Source: Lachnospiraceae bacterium (lineage in GTDB: Bacteria > Bacillota > Clostridia > Lachnospirales > Lachnospiraceae). From it: DNA of 64,000 nt. The notes beneath the pieces are model-generated. The model did no database searches and was not told the origin of the DNA. It saw only the letters and a program-made list of their open reading frames with translations. Location of the stretch: the NCBI GenBank assembly GCA_014804675.1, contig JAAUZH010000013.1, forward strand, positions 1 through 64,000, in the 5' to 3' direction. Position numbers and translations under genes: made by a program. Of the stretch, positions 1 to 9,602 are shown piece after piece. Position 1 is the stretch's first letter; every line of letters starts with the position of its first letter.

Positions 1-118
1 GAATCTGCTCCTTTGCTACTGGCATAAAAACACTCCTTTTCGATAAGAATTTGCATATCCTAATTCTTACCAAAAAGGAGCCATTTATTTCCAAAAACAC
101 AAACTTATTTACACTACC
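1..118 (-). mobile_element. End of a probable IS256-family insertion sequence, with the first codons of its transposase
   Basis: Read on the minus strand, an ATG at 25-23 follows a strong ribosome binding site (AAAGGAGTG) and encodes MPVAKEQI before the window ends. From memory this matches the start of IS256-family transposases. The non-coding stretch up to about 118, ending in acaaacttatttacactac, resembles the terminal inverted repeat of that family. The other end and the catalytic DDE residues lie outside the window, so the family call rests on eight residues and the end sequence. The element abuts the decayed structured repeat at 140-221, so its insertion may have removed one arm of that repeat. 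Confidence 0.5.
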
Positions 119-139
119 CCGGCAGAGCATATAGTCCTT

Positions 140-221
140 CTGACCTTGGCAAAGTCGCCAGCACTAACGCACCGTATTTGGGCGCGTTAGTACTGTTGTG
201 TCTTTGCAGAGTTCAACGTCA
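140..221 (-). repeat. Decayed copy of the structured hairpin repeat (core only)
   Basis: Read on the minus strand this stretch aligns with the core of the elements at 6641, 45132 and 45375. It has GTACTAACGC, a 7-nt loop ending in TAC, then GGTGCG, and ends in CCAAGG where the others have TCAAGGCC. It retains pairing despite substitutions: GCAAAG opposite CTTTGC replaces ATGAAG/CTTCAT, TGAC opposite GTCA replaces the closing GGGC/GCCC, and one G.T pair appears in the terminal stem. The long outer arms are not recognisable. It lies between the probable IS256 end and an acetyltransferase gene. Confidence 0.65.
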
Positions 222-262
222 TTAAATTTAATGTGATAAATTTAGTTTCCCTAAATATGTAA

Positions 263-736
263 TCACAAACGGCAAAGCATTATATATTCTTCCTCGTTCT
301 CATCAACAATTTCAAACCCTGTTTTTTTATACATCTTTACAGCATAGTTTTCTTTTTGTACGGAAAGCGACACTTGCTTATACCCTCTGCCTTTCAGAAT
401 ATGGAGCATTTCTTTCATCAAAGCTGTACCTATTCCCAATCCCCGATAATCCTTATACAAGGAAATTGCAAGGGACGGAGTTTCGTTGTCAATATGCCCA
501 TAATCATTCATAATGCGTACCCAAACTGCACCGACTGCCTTTTTATCAACTTCCGCTATGAAACCTATATCATTTTCTTTCTTTCCAAAGTCTATTATAT
601 ATACCTGTAGTTCTGGCTGCTTAATGATTGATTTTGGCAGTGCGGAAATTCCCTCCGGCAAAAATATAGCCTCATACAAAAAATTTTCAAGCAAGCTATA
701 TTCTTCCTCTGATATTTTTCTGATTTTATAATCCAT
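263..736 (-). CDS. GNAT-family N-acetyltransferase
   Basis: A 157-residue protein with the GNAT fold. It has a central YKDYRGLGIGTALMKEM motif (the R/Q-x-x-G-x-G/A acetyl-CoA pyrophosphate loop) and a C-terminal segment AVKMYKKTGFEIV typical of the last strand and helix of the family. It would transfer an acetyl group from acetyl-CoA to an unknown amine. The start at 736 (MDYKIRK) is preferred over an ATG ten codons upstream because AGGAG sits six bases before it. No partner gene is evident; the IS end and decayed repeat lie just downstream, suggesting an accessory locus. Confidence 0.85.
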   Translation of the reverse strand: MDYKIRKISEEEYSLLENFLYEAIFLPEGISALPKSIIKQPELQVYIIDFGKKENDIGFIAEVDKKAVGAVWVRIMNDYGHIDNETPSLAISLYKDYRGLGIGTALMKEMLHILKGRGYKQVSLSVQKENYAVKMYKKTGFEIVDENEEEYIMLCRL

Positions 737-881
737 AATCATCTCCTGCTGCTTTTGATTTAACACTCTAATTCTTTCCCGACAAACCGGGCTTTGACTT
801 CTTGCTTTTATATTGTTACCAGCTCAACAATAGTGCAAAAAACTACATATAAATCCGATAGCAGAAGCTAGTATCATTACC

Positions 882-1526
882 TTATACACTAATATTAACC
901 AGCTCATTATCAACAATATATTTCAGATTCCCTCTGTTTACCATCCATGATTCATTTTTCGCTCCGTTTTTATATGCCATGACTTGTTGCTTCATTTCTT
1001 TGGAAAGACCTGCATATATTTCACGTGCCTTATCTTCTATAGCCGATTTTCCCAACTTATCTGCTATAAAATCCAAATGTACGTTATATTCATCAAAATG
1101 CTCCTCCAATAAACCCTTAACAGCAGCCAGATAATCGGTTTCAAATTGTATGCACAAACTTACTGCCGTCTCATGAATTCTCATATTCAAGTCTTTAAAA
1201 GCAGCATTAAGTTTTTTCTCCGTAGAAATGTCATACCAGCTTCCGCCTTTGGAATCATATAACTCAGGGCGGTATGGCATGGATGCAATCACATTATCCA
1301 CAGGCAGTTTCCCGTAACTTTTACACCGCAGCCAAAATTCAGCATTTACTTCTACGCTTTGCTGGGAACAGTTCCATTTTGATGAAAAAAAGTCTATTTC
1401 AAAAATCAAATCTTTAACGGTTTTCTTTAAACAACGCTGACTCTTTAGAAATTTCCAACCAGTTGATTCTGAAAGACTATTATATAATTTTTCTGTAGCA
1501 TCTGCTACTGAAAGAATATGATTCAT
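882..1526 (-). CDS. Hypothetical protein, DUF4304-like
   Basis: A soluble protein of about 214 residues with no signal peptide or membrane segment. The first half (WKFLKSQRCLKKT...DLIFEIDFFSSKWN) and the alternating hydrophobic strands that follow resemble DUF4304-type proteins, which I recall only as uncharacterised, often near toxin or immunity genes. The start at 1526 (MNHILSV) has GGAG ten bases upstream; an ATG eleven codons earlier is the alternative. The gene is isolated, about 145 bp from the acetyltransferase gene downstream. The family call is tentative. Confidence 0.6.
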   Translation of the reverse strand: MNHILSVADATEKLYNSLSESTGWKFLKSQRCLKKTVKDLIFEIDFFSSKWNCSQQSVEVNAEFWLRCKSYGKLPVDNVIASMPYRPELYDSKGGSWYDISTEKKLNAAFKDLNMRIHETAVSLCIQFETDYLAAVKGLLEEHFDEYNVHLDFIADKLGKSAIEDKAREIYAGLSKEMKQQVMAYKNGAKNESWMVNRGNLKYIVDNELVNISV

Positions 1527-1683
1527 TGCTTTATATCTCCAATTTCTATGAAAAATCAACTTTTCGGACTATATTATATCAAAAAAATTGATATTTTTCT
1601 ACTCGATTGTGGTGAAAAATCAGATAATGAAAAATCAAATAAAGTGCAGCTGTTTCAGCGGGATTCTGCCACTGCTCAAAGCA

Positions 1684-3537
1684 CTACGAAATCCCATCCC
1701 CCAGCTCTTCCAAAAAAATTGACCTTTTTCCCTCTCCAGCTTCTGCCGCACTCATGCAGAGCCTGTCCTCCGCTCTGGTCATTGCCACATAGAACATCCT
1801 TCGTTCCTCTTCTATTTCTTCCTCCGTTGCAGCTTTGTAATAAGGTACTACTCCTTCCACTAAAAAGGGCAGATACACTTCTTTAAATTCCAGGCCCTTG
1901 CTTCCGTGATAAGTCATAAGCCGGACACCTTTTCCCAGCCCCTGTTGTTTCCTGCTTTCCGCCGTCTCTCCAAAATGAGCGGTATAGGCATCTACAAATG
2001 CAAGAAATTCTTTACCGCTTTGAAACTCCTTCGCCCGGTTCTTTAATTCTTTCAGAATTTCTTCCTGCTCCTTCCATTTCTCCAGATTTCCGCCTGTTTT
2101 TGTGCGGCTGTAGGCTTCATATCCTATGGCTTTTAATATGTAGGAAATTCCGGCATATGGATCCAGCTTTTTTAAAAAGCATATATCTTTTTCCAGCTTT
2201 CTTAAATTGGACAGCATCTGGCTTTTACCAAAGTAAGCAATGTACAACTCTTGAAAATCTACCAGTTCCGAGGTTACGGCTTCTCTTCTAATGTATCGAA
2301 GGGGCTTGTTCATAAACTGATAAAAATAAGAACGTCTTGGTTTCACACAGGCAAACCTTAAATATGCCAAAATATCCCGTACCATAGGATGCTCATAGAA
2401 ATTTTCCATTTTCTCCTTTATTACATAAGGAATCTGATGGGCAAACAGCTTCTCCCCAATCAGCTGCGCCTTCTGATTGGTCCGGAACAATACAGCAATT
2501 TTTTCCATTTCACAGGAACTCTTTTTGATTTCCTTTATGATATACTCCATTTCTTCCTGCTCATCCTTCCATATATGAGTGGTGACGGCAGTCTTCTGTT
2601 CCTTTTCTTCCTGCTGCTCCTTTTCTCTGCCGGAAACAATTCTTTTGGGAAATCTGTTCTTATTATGGGAAATACTTTTTCCCGCCGTATCCACGATTTC
2701 CTTTCTGCTTCGATAATTGGTATTTAGAAGGATTTGGACCGCCTCTGGAAAATCCTTTAAAAATTCCTTCATAAAATCTGGGGTTGAGCCCCGGAAGCCG
2801 TATATGGACTGATCATCATCGCCTACTATAAACAGATTCCGGCTTTTTGAGGCAAGAAGACTTATGACTTCATATTGGATTCGGTTGATATCCTGAAATT
2901 CATCAATGAGAAAAAACGAAAACCGTTTCTGCCAAAAATCCAATGCTTTTTTATCCTGTATAAGATAATCCCTGCAAAGAAAAAGAATGCCGTCAAAATC
3001 CACTTTTTTTCTAAAAAGCAGTTCCTTCTCATACTCTTTATAAATTTTTTGAAACAGCTCCGGCTCCAGTATGCCGCCCTCATACTCATCTACGGGGCAG
3101 TCTTTTGACTTAACCCGGTTGATTTCTTTTATTATATTGATTGACATAGAGTGTATGTCTTCCTCCTGCATAGAAGTTCTATATAGGATTTCTTTTAGGA
3201 TTTGCTGCTTTTCCCCTTCGGTAATAATGGAAAAACCGGAATATTGGTAAGATGTTTTTAAGATTTGAAAGAAGATGGAATGAAAGGTTCCAAAGACGAC
3301 CTGTCCTGCCTGCTTTTCTATGGCAATGGCCCGTTTTTTCATTTCCATGGCTGCCGCTTTTGTAAATGTAATGGTAAGAATATTCTGGGGATTTATGTGA
3401 TGGTTTAAGATGAGATGTTTGATGCGGTTTGTTAATACAAAGGTTTTTCCGGAACCGGGACCGGCCAGTACCAAAGCCGGTCCCTTTCCGTGTAAAACTG
3501 CTTTTTCCTGTTCAGGATTCAATAACTTTTCAGACAT
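1684..3537 (-). CDS. UvrD/PcrA-family ATP-dependent DNA helicase
   Basis: A superfamily 1A helicase of about 617 residues, predicted to unwind DNA 3'-5' during repair or replication restart. Visible motifs in order are the Walker A loop AGPGSGKT near residue 25, [10 protein letters not shown] (Walker B region), [12 protein letters not shown] (motif III), [10 protein letters not shown] (motif V) and [10 protein letters not shown] (motif VI). It is shorter than typical PcrA (about 720 residues) and lacks the usual C-terminal extension, so it is probably an accessory paralogue. The chosen start at 3537 overlaps the gltX stop by 8 bases (ATGTCTGA), which suggests translational coupling. A longer reading from 3591 would run deep into gltX and is less likely. 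Confidence 0.9.
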   Translation of the reverse strand: MSEKLLNPEQEKAVLHGKGPALVLAGPGSGKTFVLTNRIKHLILNHHINPQNILTITFTKAAAMEMKKRAIAIEKQAGQVVFGTFHSIFFQILKTSYQYSGFSIITEGEKQQILKEILYRTSMQEEDIHSMSINIIKEINRVKSKDCPVDEYEGGILEPELFQKIYKEYEKELLFRKKVDFDGILFLCRDYLIQDKKALDFWQKRFSFFLIDEFQDINRIQYEVISLLASKSRNLFIVGDDDQSIYGFRGSTPDFMKEFLKDFPEAVQILLNTNYRSRKEIVDTAGKSISHNKNRFPKRIVSGREKEQQEEKEQKTAVTTHIWKDEQEEMEYIIKEIKKSSCEMEKIAVLFRTNQKAQLIGEKLFAHQIPYVIKEKMENFYEHPMVRDILAYLRFACVKPRRSYFYQFMNKPLRYIRREAVTSELVDFQELYIAYFGKSQMLSNLRKLEKDICFLKKLDPYAGISYILKAIGYEAYSRTKTGGNLEKWKEQEEILKELKNRAKEFQSGKEFLAFVDAYTAHFGETAESRKQQGLGKGVRLMTYHGSKGLEFKEVYLPFLVEGVVPYYKAATEEEIEEERRMFYVAMTRAEDRLCMSAAEAGEGKRSIFLEELGDGIS

Positions 3538-4984
3538 GTTCAAGCAGCTCGATTCCTTTTTTGATACGGGCAATGGATTCTTCTTTTCCAAGGACCTCCA
3601 TAATCTCCGTAGCTCCTGCCGGAGTCATCTGCTTACCGGAAACTGCTGTCCGGATGGGCCACATCACATAACCATTTTTATATCCTTTTTCTCCTACGAA
3701 CTGGGTCAATTTTCCATATAACCCATCATTGGAATAATCCTCTGTTTCTTCCAGAATCGGCAGCACTTCTTTCAATACAGAAAGAGCAGATTCTGTGTTG
3801 GTTTTCATTTTTTTATGAGTATACATTGCCACATCATATTCCGGCAGTTCTTCAAAAAAGTCCACCAGTTCCTTGATATCCGGAAAGATTTCGATTCTTG
3901 TCTTTACCATAGCTGCTATTTTTCTCAAATCCAAATCCTTTGTAATGGCTTCTTTCAAATAAGGCAGCGCCATTTCATAGAACCGGTCAAATTCCATGGC
4001 TTTCATATATTCGCCATTCATCCATTTCAGCTTTGTATAATCAAATACTGCAGGTGACTTGGAAATATGGTGGTAATCAAAGGCCGCTACCAATTCCTGT
4101 AAGGAAAAAATCTCCCTGTTTTCTTCCGGGCTCCAGCCTAAAAGCGCTACAAAGTTCACGATAGCCTCTGATAAAAATCCCTGTTCCAGCAAATCTTCAT
4201 AAGAAGAATGTCCGGACCGCTTAGAGAGCTTTTGATGATTTTCATCTGTAATCAGCGGGCAGTGTACATAGGTGGGCACTTCCCAGCCGAAGGCTTCATA
4301 AAGACGGTTATACTTTGGAGATGAGGATAAATATTCATTTCCTCTTACCACGTGGGTAATTCCCATTAAATGATCATCTACCACGTTGGCAAAATTGTAG
4401 GTGGGATAGCCATCGGATTTGATTAAGATCATATCGTCAAGCTCACGATTCTCCACGGTAATTTCTCCGTAAATATCGTCTATAAAAGCAGTTGTTCCTT
4501 CTGTGGGATTATTCTGCCGGATTACATAGGGAATTCCGGAAGCAAGCTTTTCTTCCACTTCTTCCTGGGATAATGACAAGCAATGCTTATCATATACATT
4601 GATTTCCTTTCCAGCTATAGTAGTAGTCAAAGAAGCAAGCCGTTCCTTGTCACAAAAGCAATAATATGCTTCGCCTCTGTCTATGAGTTTTTTGGCATAT
4701 TCCAGATAAAGGCCCTGAGCCTGCCTCTCACTCTGTACATAGGGACCTGCCCCTTTATCCTTATCCGGTCCTTCATCATGTATCAGACCTGTCTTTTCCA
4801 GAGTACGGTTGATAATATCAACGGCGCCCTCCACCAGCCTTTCCTGATCCGTGTCTTCGATGCGAAGAATAAAATCCCCGCCTTCATGCTTGGTAATCAA
4901 GTAGGCATAAAGCGCCGTCCTTAAATTTCCCACATGCATCCTGCCGGTAGGGCTTGGCGCAAATCGTGTTCTTATTTTCTGCAT
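3530..4984 (-). CDS. gltX: Glutamate--tRNA ligase
   Basis: A 484-residue class I aminoacyl-tRNA synthetase that charges tRNA-Glu (and, where Gln-tRNA amidotransferase is used, also tRNA-Gln). The N-terminus has the HIGH-type motif in [18 protein letters not shown], and the KMSKS-type loop appears as KLSKRSGH near residue 255. Length fits bacterial GltX. It is the upstream gene of a two-gene overlap with the helicase. No T-box is seen in the 22 bases between it and the hydrogenase gene, so control is unclear. Confidence 0.97.
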   Translation of the reverse strand: MQKIRTRFAPSPTGRMHVGNLRTALYAYLITKHEGGDFILRIEDTDQERLVEGAVDIINRTLEKTGLIHDEGPDKDKGAGPYVQSERQAQGLYLEYAKKLIDRGEAYYCFCDKERLASLTTTIAGKEINVYDKHCLSLSQEEVEEKLASGIPYVIRQNNPTEGTTAFIDDIYGEITVENRELDDMILIKSDGYPTYNFANVVDDHLMGITHVVRGNEYLSSSPKYNRLYEAFGWEVPTYVHCPLITDENHQKLSKRSGHSSYEDLLEQGFLSEAIVNFVALLGWSPEENREIFSLQELVAAFDYHHISKSPAVFDYTKLKWMNGEYMKAMEFDRFYEMALPYLKEAITKDLDLRKIAAMVKTRIEIFPDIKELVDFFEELPEYDVAMYTHKKMKTNTESALSVLKEVLPILEETEDYSNDGLYGKLTQFVGEKGYKNGYVMWPIRTAVSGKQMTPAGATEIMEVLGKEESIARIKKGIELLEHV

Positions 4985-5006
4985 AATACTTTCCTCTCTA
5001 TTTCTA

Positions 5007-6509
5007 TTATTCTACCTGTTCCTGGCTCGTATCAGGACCGGGAATTTTTACTTGGGAAGCTGCCTTAAAGGCATTTACCTCTTTTGCTGCCACTGGAATG
5101 GCGATGTTAGTACCAGCACCAGCCACACAGCCGCCCGGACATGCCATTCCTTCAATCAGACAGCCGTTTTTCTTGCCTGCCTTGGCAAGCATCAGAATCT
5201 TTTTGCATTCCGTAAGACTTTCCGCATGTTCAATATTCACATCCACATCCGGATAATACTCCCGGATGCACTCTTCGATGGCGCTGGCAACACCACCTGC
5301 CACCCCATAGCCTCTGCCGGCACCGGTAGCATCATTTAAAGGCTCTGCTGGTTCCACTTTGGACAAATCAATTCCCTTGGCATCGAACATTCCCTGAAGC
5401 TCCTCAAAGGTAATGACAAAATCCACATCGGAACGCACCGTCCTTCTGGAAGCCTCCAGCTTTTTGGATGCACAGGGACCGATAAATACAATGGCAGAAT
5501 CGGGATGCTCCTGCTTGATCACCCTTGCAGTGGCTACCATGGGAGTCAGCTCATTGGAAATGCTTCCAATGGTTTCCGGAAAGAATTTCTTTGCCAGCAT
5601 GGACCAGGATGGACAACAGGAAGTAAGCAAAAATGGAAGCTCTCCCGTCGTCACTTTGTGGACATAATGCTTTGCTTCTGCCATAGCGCCCATATCCGCT
5701 CCTATGGCAGTTTCATATACATCATAAAAACCAATTTCCTTTAATGCCTGTTTCAAGGTATCTGGGGATACGCCTTTTCCAAATTGTCCCACAAAGGCAG
5801 GCGCTACCTGGGCTATGACCTTCTTTCCAGCCTGCATGGCACGTATCAGCTGGAATATCTGGGATTTGTCTGCAATGGCTCCGAAGGGACAGGATACCAT
5901 GCATTGTCCGCAGGAAACACAAATTTCATTGTCAATGACTGCTCTCCCCCTGGAATCGTTTTTAATAGCATTGACACCGCAGGCTGCCTTGCAAGGCCTT
6001 ACCTGATGGGAAATGGCATCATAGGGACATACCGTCTTGCATTTGCCACATCGGATACATTTCTCCTGGTCAATATGGGATTTTCCATTTTTCATCGAAA
6101 TGGCTCCCCTTGGACACACTTCATTACAAGGATGTGCCAGACAGCCCATACATTTATCGGTTACATCATATTTATTTTCAGGACAGGAATTGCAGGCAGA
6201 AGGAATGACCTGCATAAGAGGCGGCTCGTAATATTTTTCCGCAATGTTGCTCTCCTCCACCCCCTGGGAAAGATGTACCGGAGCATCCTCAGGCCGCAGG
6301 CTCATCCCCATGGCAAGACGGATTCTTTCACGGACTACTGCCCGTTCTCTATAAACACTCTCCCAATAATCCGGGTCTTCATTGCTTACTATTTTATAAG
6401 GAAGCGCTTCCATGTCATCTATGAGATTTTCGGAGCAATAAGCCAAATTGGCTACTTCCTTAAAAACCCTTCTTCGGACCTTTCTTACCTGTGTATCAAT
6501 TCCTCTCAT
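5007..6509 (-). CDS. [FeFe] hydrogenase, group B-like, single subunit
   Basis: A 500-residue iron-only hydrogenase catalysing reversible H2 formation from reduced ferredoxin in the cytoplasm. Cysteine clusters for [4Fe-4S] centres occur around residues 107-215 ([35 protein letters not shown]). The H-cluster signatures follow: TSCCPSW, GPCASKK and [14 protein letters not shown]. The GPC and GAG variants (rather than MPC and GGG) are, as I recall, marks of the group B lineage. The start at 6509 has a perfect AAGGAGG six bases upstream; the longer reading from 6542 has none. No hydEFG maturation genes are in the window. The upstream intergenic region carries a structured repeat copy. Confidence 0.92.
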   Translation of the reverse strand: MRGIDTQVRKVRRRVFKEVANLAYCSENLIDDMEALPYKIVSNEDPDYWESVYRERAVVRERIRLAMGMSLRPEDAPVHLSQGVEESNIAEKYYEPPLMQVIPSACNSCPENKYDVTDKCMGCLAHPCNEVCPRGAISMKNGKSHIDQEKCIRCGKCKTVCPYDAISHQVRPCKAACGVNAIKNDSRGRAVIDNEICVSCGQCMVSCPFGAIADKSQIFQLIRAMQAGKKVIAQVAPAFVGQFGKGVSPDTLKQALKEIGFYDVYETAIGADMGAMAEAKHYVHKVTTGELPFLLTSCCPSWSMLAKKFFPETIGSISNELTPMVATARVIKQEHPDSAIVFIGPCASKKLEASRRTVRSDVDFVITFEELQGMFDAKGIDLSKVEPAEPLNDATGAGRGYGVAGGVASAIEECIREYYPDVDVNIEHAESLTECKKILMLAKAGKKNGCLIEGMACPGGCVAGAGTNIAIPVAAKEVNAFKAASQVKIPGPDTSQEQVE

Positions 6510-6640
6510 GACATCCTCCTTCAATAGTGTCTTTTTCAGCAATTTCTATTTTGACATAAAGAGTTGGAGAAATCAAGGTTTGATTGGTAATTTATTAACA
6601 AAGTGGATGGGAAAAGTTACAAATGAGGAGGAATCGGGAC

Positions 6641-6780
6641 GTAGAAGCTGTGATAAGAAAAGTCTTATGGGCACGCTCTCGCTCTATGAAGACGCAGTAG
6701 TACTAACGCACCAAAGTACGGTGCTTAAGGACCAGCGCCTTCATCAAGGCCCGTAAGACTTTTCTTATCACAGCTTCTAC
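6641..6780 (+). repeat. Structured hairpin repeat, copy A
   Basis: A 140-bp near-perfect palindromic element. The outer arms 6641-6672 and 6749-6780 are complementary over 32 positions, with one T.G pair (6668 with 6753). Inside are an asymmetric loop (ACGCTCTCGCTCT against CAAG or similar), a 10-bp middle stem (ATGAAGACGC with GCGCCTTCAT, one mismatch) and a terminal hairpin GCACC-7 nt-GGTGC. The core matches copies at 45132 and 45375, but the outer arms have a different sequence. It fills most of the 307-bp gap between the hydrogenase start and a broken acetyltransferase gene; I see nothing else in that gap. Confidence 0.9.
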
Positions 6781-6816
6781 TGGGAATTGGCAAAAATTTA
6801 CTTGATTTCCACTGTT

Positions 6817-7132
6817 TTAATTATTGAGAAAGCAAAACTTCGCCAGATCATACTTAAGGTTAAAGCGATATTCACCGTTTAAAAAGGAGTGTTCTGCTAC
6901 AATCCTGATATGCCCTCTCCATTTCCTCTCTAGGTGCATCATCTGGAGTCCATATCCATATCGGAAATGGCTTACTTGTAAAGCAAATGATCAGCCTTTC
7001 ATGATCGGTCAACAGCAACTCACACTTTCCTCCAATAATATGGCGAAGCACAAAAAATATATATTTGTCAGCTTCTAATATTTTAAGATCTCTTTCATTC
7101 ACAAAGCTGTCCATAGTTTCAAAAGAAAGCAT
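6817..7132 (-). pseudogene. Remnant of a GNAT-type acetyltransferase (frameshifted and truncated)
   Basis: The first 77 codons (MLSFETMDSFVNERD... PFPIWIWTPDDA) match the N-terminal domain of a large GNAT-like family I recognise from Firmicutes. After AYQD the frame is broken. Removing one T near 6913 restores VAEHSFLNGEYRFNLKYDL, the expected continuation, which then ends at a stop at 6817. The catalytic C-terminal half is absent. The break point lies only 37 bp from repeat copy A, so the loss may be linked to that element. As it stands it could encode at most an 86-residue fragment. Confidence 0.75.
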
Positions 7133-7160
7133 AAATAATCACTCCTTTTTATCAACATTC

Positions 7161-7559
7161 TTAATCATTTTTGATAAGCATTTCTCTAATATTCATATCA
7201 GGCCAATATCCCCACGATTCTACAATCAGTCCATTTTCTATACGAAAAATCTCCAATGCTTCAAAGCTGATTCTTTTTCCTGCCGGTTGGCAATCATAAA
7301 CTTCCGCATTGTGTGTGCCAGTAAAGCGGGCACGAATTGCTACTTTGTTATCCTCCTCGATTAAATCGAGAATTTCAACTTCCATATCTGTGAAAGTCTT
7401 TTCTGTATTTTTCAGAATATTAACACATTATTGGTTGCTTCTGGCGGCACAAGGACTATTATCAAAATAATCTGTTGCCATATTTTTCATTAGAAAATCG
7501 TAATTATGCTGAACATACCCTTCCATAAAAAATCCAATTACCAATTCTTTATTTGTCAT
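7161..7559 (-). pseudogene. SnoaL-like (ester cyclase/NTF2-fold) protein with an in-frame stop
   Basis: Reading from the ATG at 7559, which has AGGAGG nine bases upstream, gives MTNKELVIGFFMEGYVQHNY... to codon 43, then TAA at 7430-7428. The same frame then continues without shift as CVNILKNTEKTFTDMEVEILDLI and ends at 7161. The last 74 codons carry the conserved SnoaL-like tail (RFTGTHN, GKRISFEALEIFRIENGLIVESWGYWPD). Full length would be about 132 residues, normal for the family. A single nonsense substitution therefore explains the break. Internal restart at ATG 7385 would give a fragment lacking the first helices and is unlikely to fold. Confidence 0.8.
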
Positions 7560-7668
7560 TTTGAAAACCTCCTACTTGTGAGCCTGCTATTTACATTCTT
7601 AAAACTCCTGTAAGCACAATGTTTTCTATACGCTCTGATGCTGTGTTATGATTCTATTGTGGTAATAG

Positions 7669-8144
7669 TTAGCAAGCTGAATTTTTATTGATGTACTTAC
7701 TAGATTTCTTTACGCATGTAAAGATTACAATAGCAGTAGTAATGAGAAATCCTGCAAAAAATACGAATGGATTTGCTACCCATTCCCAAAAATGAAAATG
7801 CCCAATGAAATCTACTGCAAAGAATATCATATATTCTGCAAGTGCATACATAACACACTCAAAAATCTGATGTTTTTTTGTTCCCGAACAAGCATCATTT
7901 CCTGTTGCTTTTCCAACATTTCCGTTTTAACTGATAAATCATCTATTTCTGATGATTTTAACAGATAATCCGTTGTCACATCAAAAATCGCACTTATTAC
8001 CACTATCTTTTCCAAGTCTGGGGTTGCCTGCCCACTTTCCCATTTTGAAATAGACTGCCTTGAAACATCAAGTTTTTCAGCAAGCTGTTCCTGTGTCAGA
8101 TTGTTAGCTTTTCATAACGTTAATAGTTTTTCAGAAAAATTCAT
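7669..8144 (-). pseudogene. Xre-family HTH regulator with C-terminal membrane segments, broken twice
   Basis: From ATG 8144 (AAGGAGG upstream) the frame reads MNFSEKLLTL, hits TGA at 8114-8112, and continues in frame through a classic HTH ([20 protein letters not shown]). Homologues have an Arg codon at the TGA, so a C-to-T change is likely. Near 7880 a run of seven A's marks a frameshift. The other frame then supplies [19 protein letters not shown] and a second hydrophobic segment ending at 7669, the tail usual in this membrane-linked regulator type. Two independent lesions argue for a pseudogene rather than a sequencing error. Confidence 0.8.
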
Positions 8145-8161
8145 AGTATTCTTTCCTCCTT

Positions 8162-8190
8162 GTTTTTGATACATAAACAATATCAAAAAC
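8162..8190. promoter_or_regulatory. Perfect inverted repeat upstream of the broken Xre gene
   Basis: Arms of ten bases (GTTTTTGATA and TATCAAAAAC) are separated by nine bases, ending 17 bp before the Xre start codon. The position suggests an autoregulatory operator of that regulator, which is inference only. It has survived although the gene is broken. Confidence 0.45.
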
Positions 8191-8269
8191 CTTGATTACA
8201 TTCTATATAGCTACTTATACATTTGCGCAACCAGTGGTAGAGATATAGAATCAATTTGAATTTTTTGCA

Positions 8270-8632
8270 TTACATAGGCGTTCCTACTTCAATCAAGTTA
8301 CCGTCTAAATCGTAAAAACGGATTACTTTTTGTCCCCAACTATGCGTCATAAGCCGATTGACATATTCGATTGAAGGATATGTTTTTTCCAAATTTTCAA
8401 TAAACGATTCTATATCTTGTTCTTCAAAATACAGTTCACAAGAATTACTTTTCGGAATAATGTCTTTCCCCAAAAACTTCTTCCAAATTTTTTCATCTTG
8501 GAGTACAAGACCTTCCGTTAAAATCATGTTCCCATCATTGTCAAGTACCATATCAAGACCAAACAAGTCGTGATAAAATTGTTTCGACTTTTCAATATCT
8601 TTAACCACAATCAAAATGTTCTTTAATTTCAT
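8270..8632 (-). CDS. Glyoxalase/VOC-superfamily protein
   Basis: A 120-residue protein with the vicinal-oxygen-chelate pattern: an N-terminal strand LKNILIVVKDIEKSKQFYHDLFGL and a C-terminal repeat ending in RFYDLDGNLIEVG, where the final Glu is the usual metal ligand. Members include glyoxalase I, dioxygenases and bleomycin- or fosfomycin-resistance proteins; the substrate cannot be told. AGGAG lies nine bases before the start. It is one of two intact genes in a patch of broken ones. Confidence 0.85.
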   Translation of the reverse strand: MKLKNILIVVKDIEKSKQFYHDLFGLDMVLDNDGNMILTEGLVLQDEKIWKKFLGKDIIPKSNSCELYFEEQDIESFIENLEKTYPSIEYVNRLMTHSWGQKVIRFYDLDGNLIEVGTPM

Positions 8633-8686
8633 TATCCATATCTCCTAAATACCGGTTTATAGTTTCCTGCTCGTACTCTTTCTCCT

Positions 8687-9124
8687 CTATGCTAAAAGCA
8701 TTTTTCCTTCTTTATAACAAGCTGCAATATAATCTCTTGATTGATAATACAAATCAGAATTAAAATTCAGAATTTTATCTGCCAGCCAGGATCCATAAAC
8801 TTCTTTCATTCCATTTATCACATTTACATCTTTATAGCAATCCTCAATCAATCGGGCAAATACCTCTCCGATATCCCAATAATCAGGAACTAAATATCGG
8901 CAGTCTGAAAGATTATCATAATCGCCATTTACAATATGATCTTTCCGTATAAAATCATCTGCAACTTTTTCTATCGGCTCACAATGAAATACATCCGCAT
9001 AATCATAAATCCGCTGTAATTCCCCATCCATTTGTTTCACAACATCACATCTGCGGTTTGTGGTCTTTCTTGCAATATACTCTATTAGACTGCATACATA
9101 AAACAGATTGTCATTATTCTTCAT
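8687..9124 (-). CDS. Hypothetical protein paired with a DUF3990 gene
   Basis: A soluble 145-residue, mostly helical, acidic protein (MKNNDNLFYVCSLIEYIARK...) with no signal peptide. I recognise similar proteins next to DUF3990 genes in Lachnospiraceae but know of no function. Its start overlaps the end of the DUF3990 reading frame by 11 bases, so the two were translated together. Because DUF3990 proteins are thought to have an ADP-ribosyltransferase-like fold, this gene could encode a partner or neutralising protein; that is inference. It appears intact while its partner is broken. Confidence 0.7.
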   Translation of the reverse strand: MKNNDNLFYVCSLIEYIARKTTNRRCDVVKQMDGELQRIYDYADVFHCEPIEKVADDFIRKDHIVNGDYDNLSDCRYLVPDYWDIGEVFARLIEDCYKDVNVINGMKEVYGSWLADKILNFNSDLYYQSRDYIAACYKEGKMLLA

Positions 9125-9438
9125 ATTTTTGCACTCCTAAGAATTTTAAAGTAGTCAATGCCCTTGCTGTATGAAAGCTGATTTGATGAGTCGGATATTT
9201 AAATTTTGCCAACTCCCAAAAAGCAGCTCTTGAATATTTTCCGTCAATAAATCCTTGTATATAATTATAAATAGTATCGTCTGCCATTGGTCCTTCCACA
9301 ATATCATAATCATGCGCTTTTCCTATACGACAGTCAACAATAAAACCCAAAATAAAAATCCTTATTATATTTTGTCACCCTGATTTCCGGAGTTTCTGCA
9401 ATTTGAGAACTTCCATGATAGATAATCCTTTTTTCCAC
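9114..9438 (-). pseudogene. DUF3990 protein with internal deletion
   Basis: A GTG at 9438, eight bases after GGAGG, starts a frame reading VEKRIIYHGSSQIAETPEI and YNKDFYFGFYC, the N-terminus expected of DUF3990. That frame stops almost at once. A second frame beginning at 9350 supplies the C-terminal part (FIVDCRIGKAHDYDIVEGPMADDTIYNYI...). The middle of the protein, normally some tens of residues with the TTN..QAE.WA region, is missing. The join falls at GGGTTTTATTGT, where both halves read GF-Y/I, suggesting deletion at a short direct repeat. The product is therefore very probably inactive. Confidence 0.7.
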
Positions 9439-9602
9439 ATTTAATTCCTCCCTAGCTAACCAAAATACTCCTGCATTAATGCTTTTTCAATGTGTCCAGT
9501 TTTTTCAGGCTTTCCCGATATTTACATTATATCACTTGGATATGAAATTTTCTACTTTCTCATTTGTTACAGTTTGTATGAAAACTCACATTAAGAGTGC
9601 GA

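Noticed and set aside
5784..6527. Plus-strand open frame of 247 codons opposite the hydrogenase
   Set aside because: It is antisense to conserved iron-sulfur motifs, so it is a shadow of that gene.
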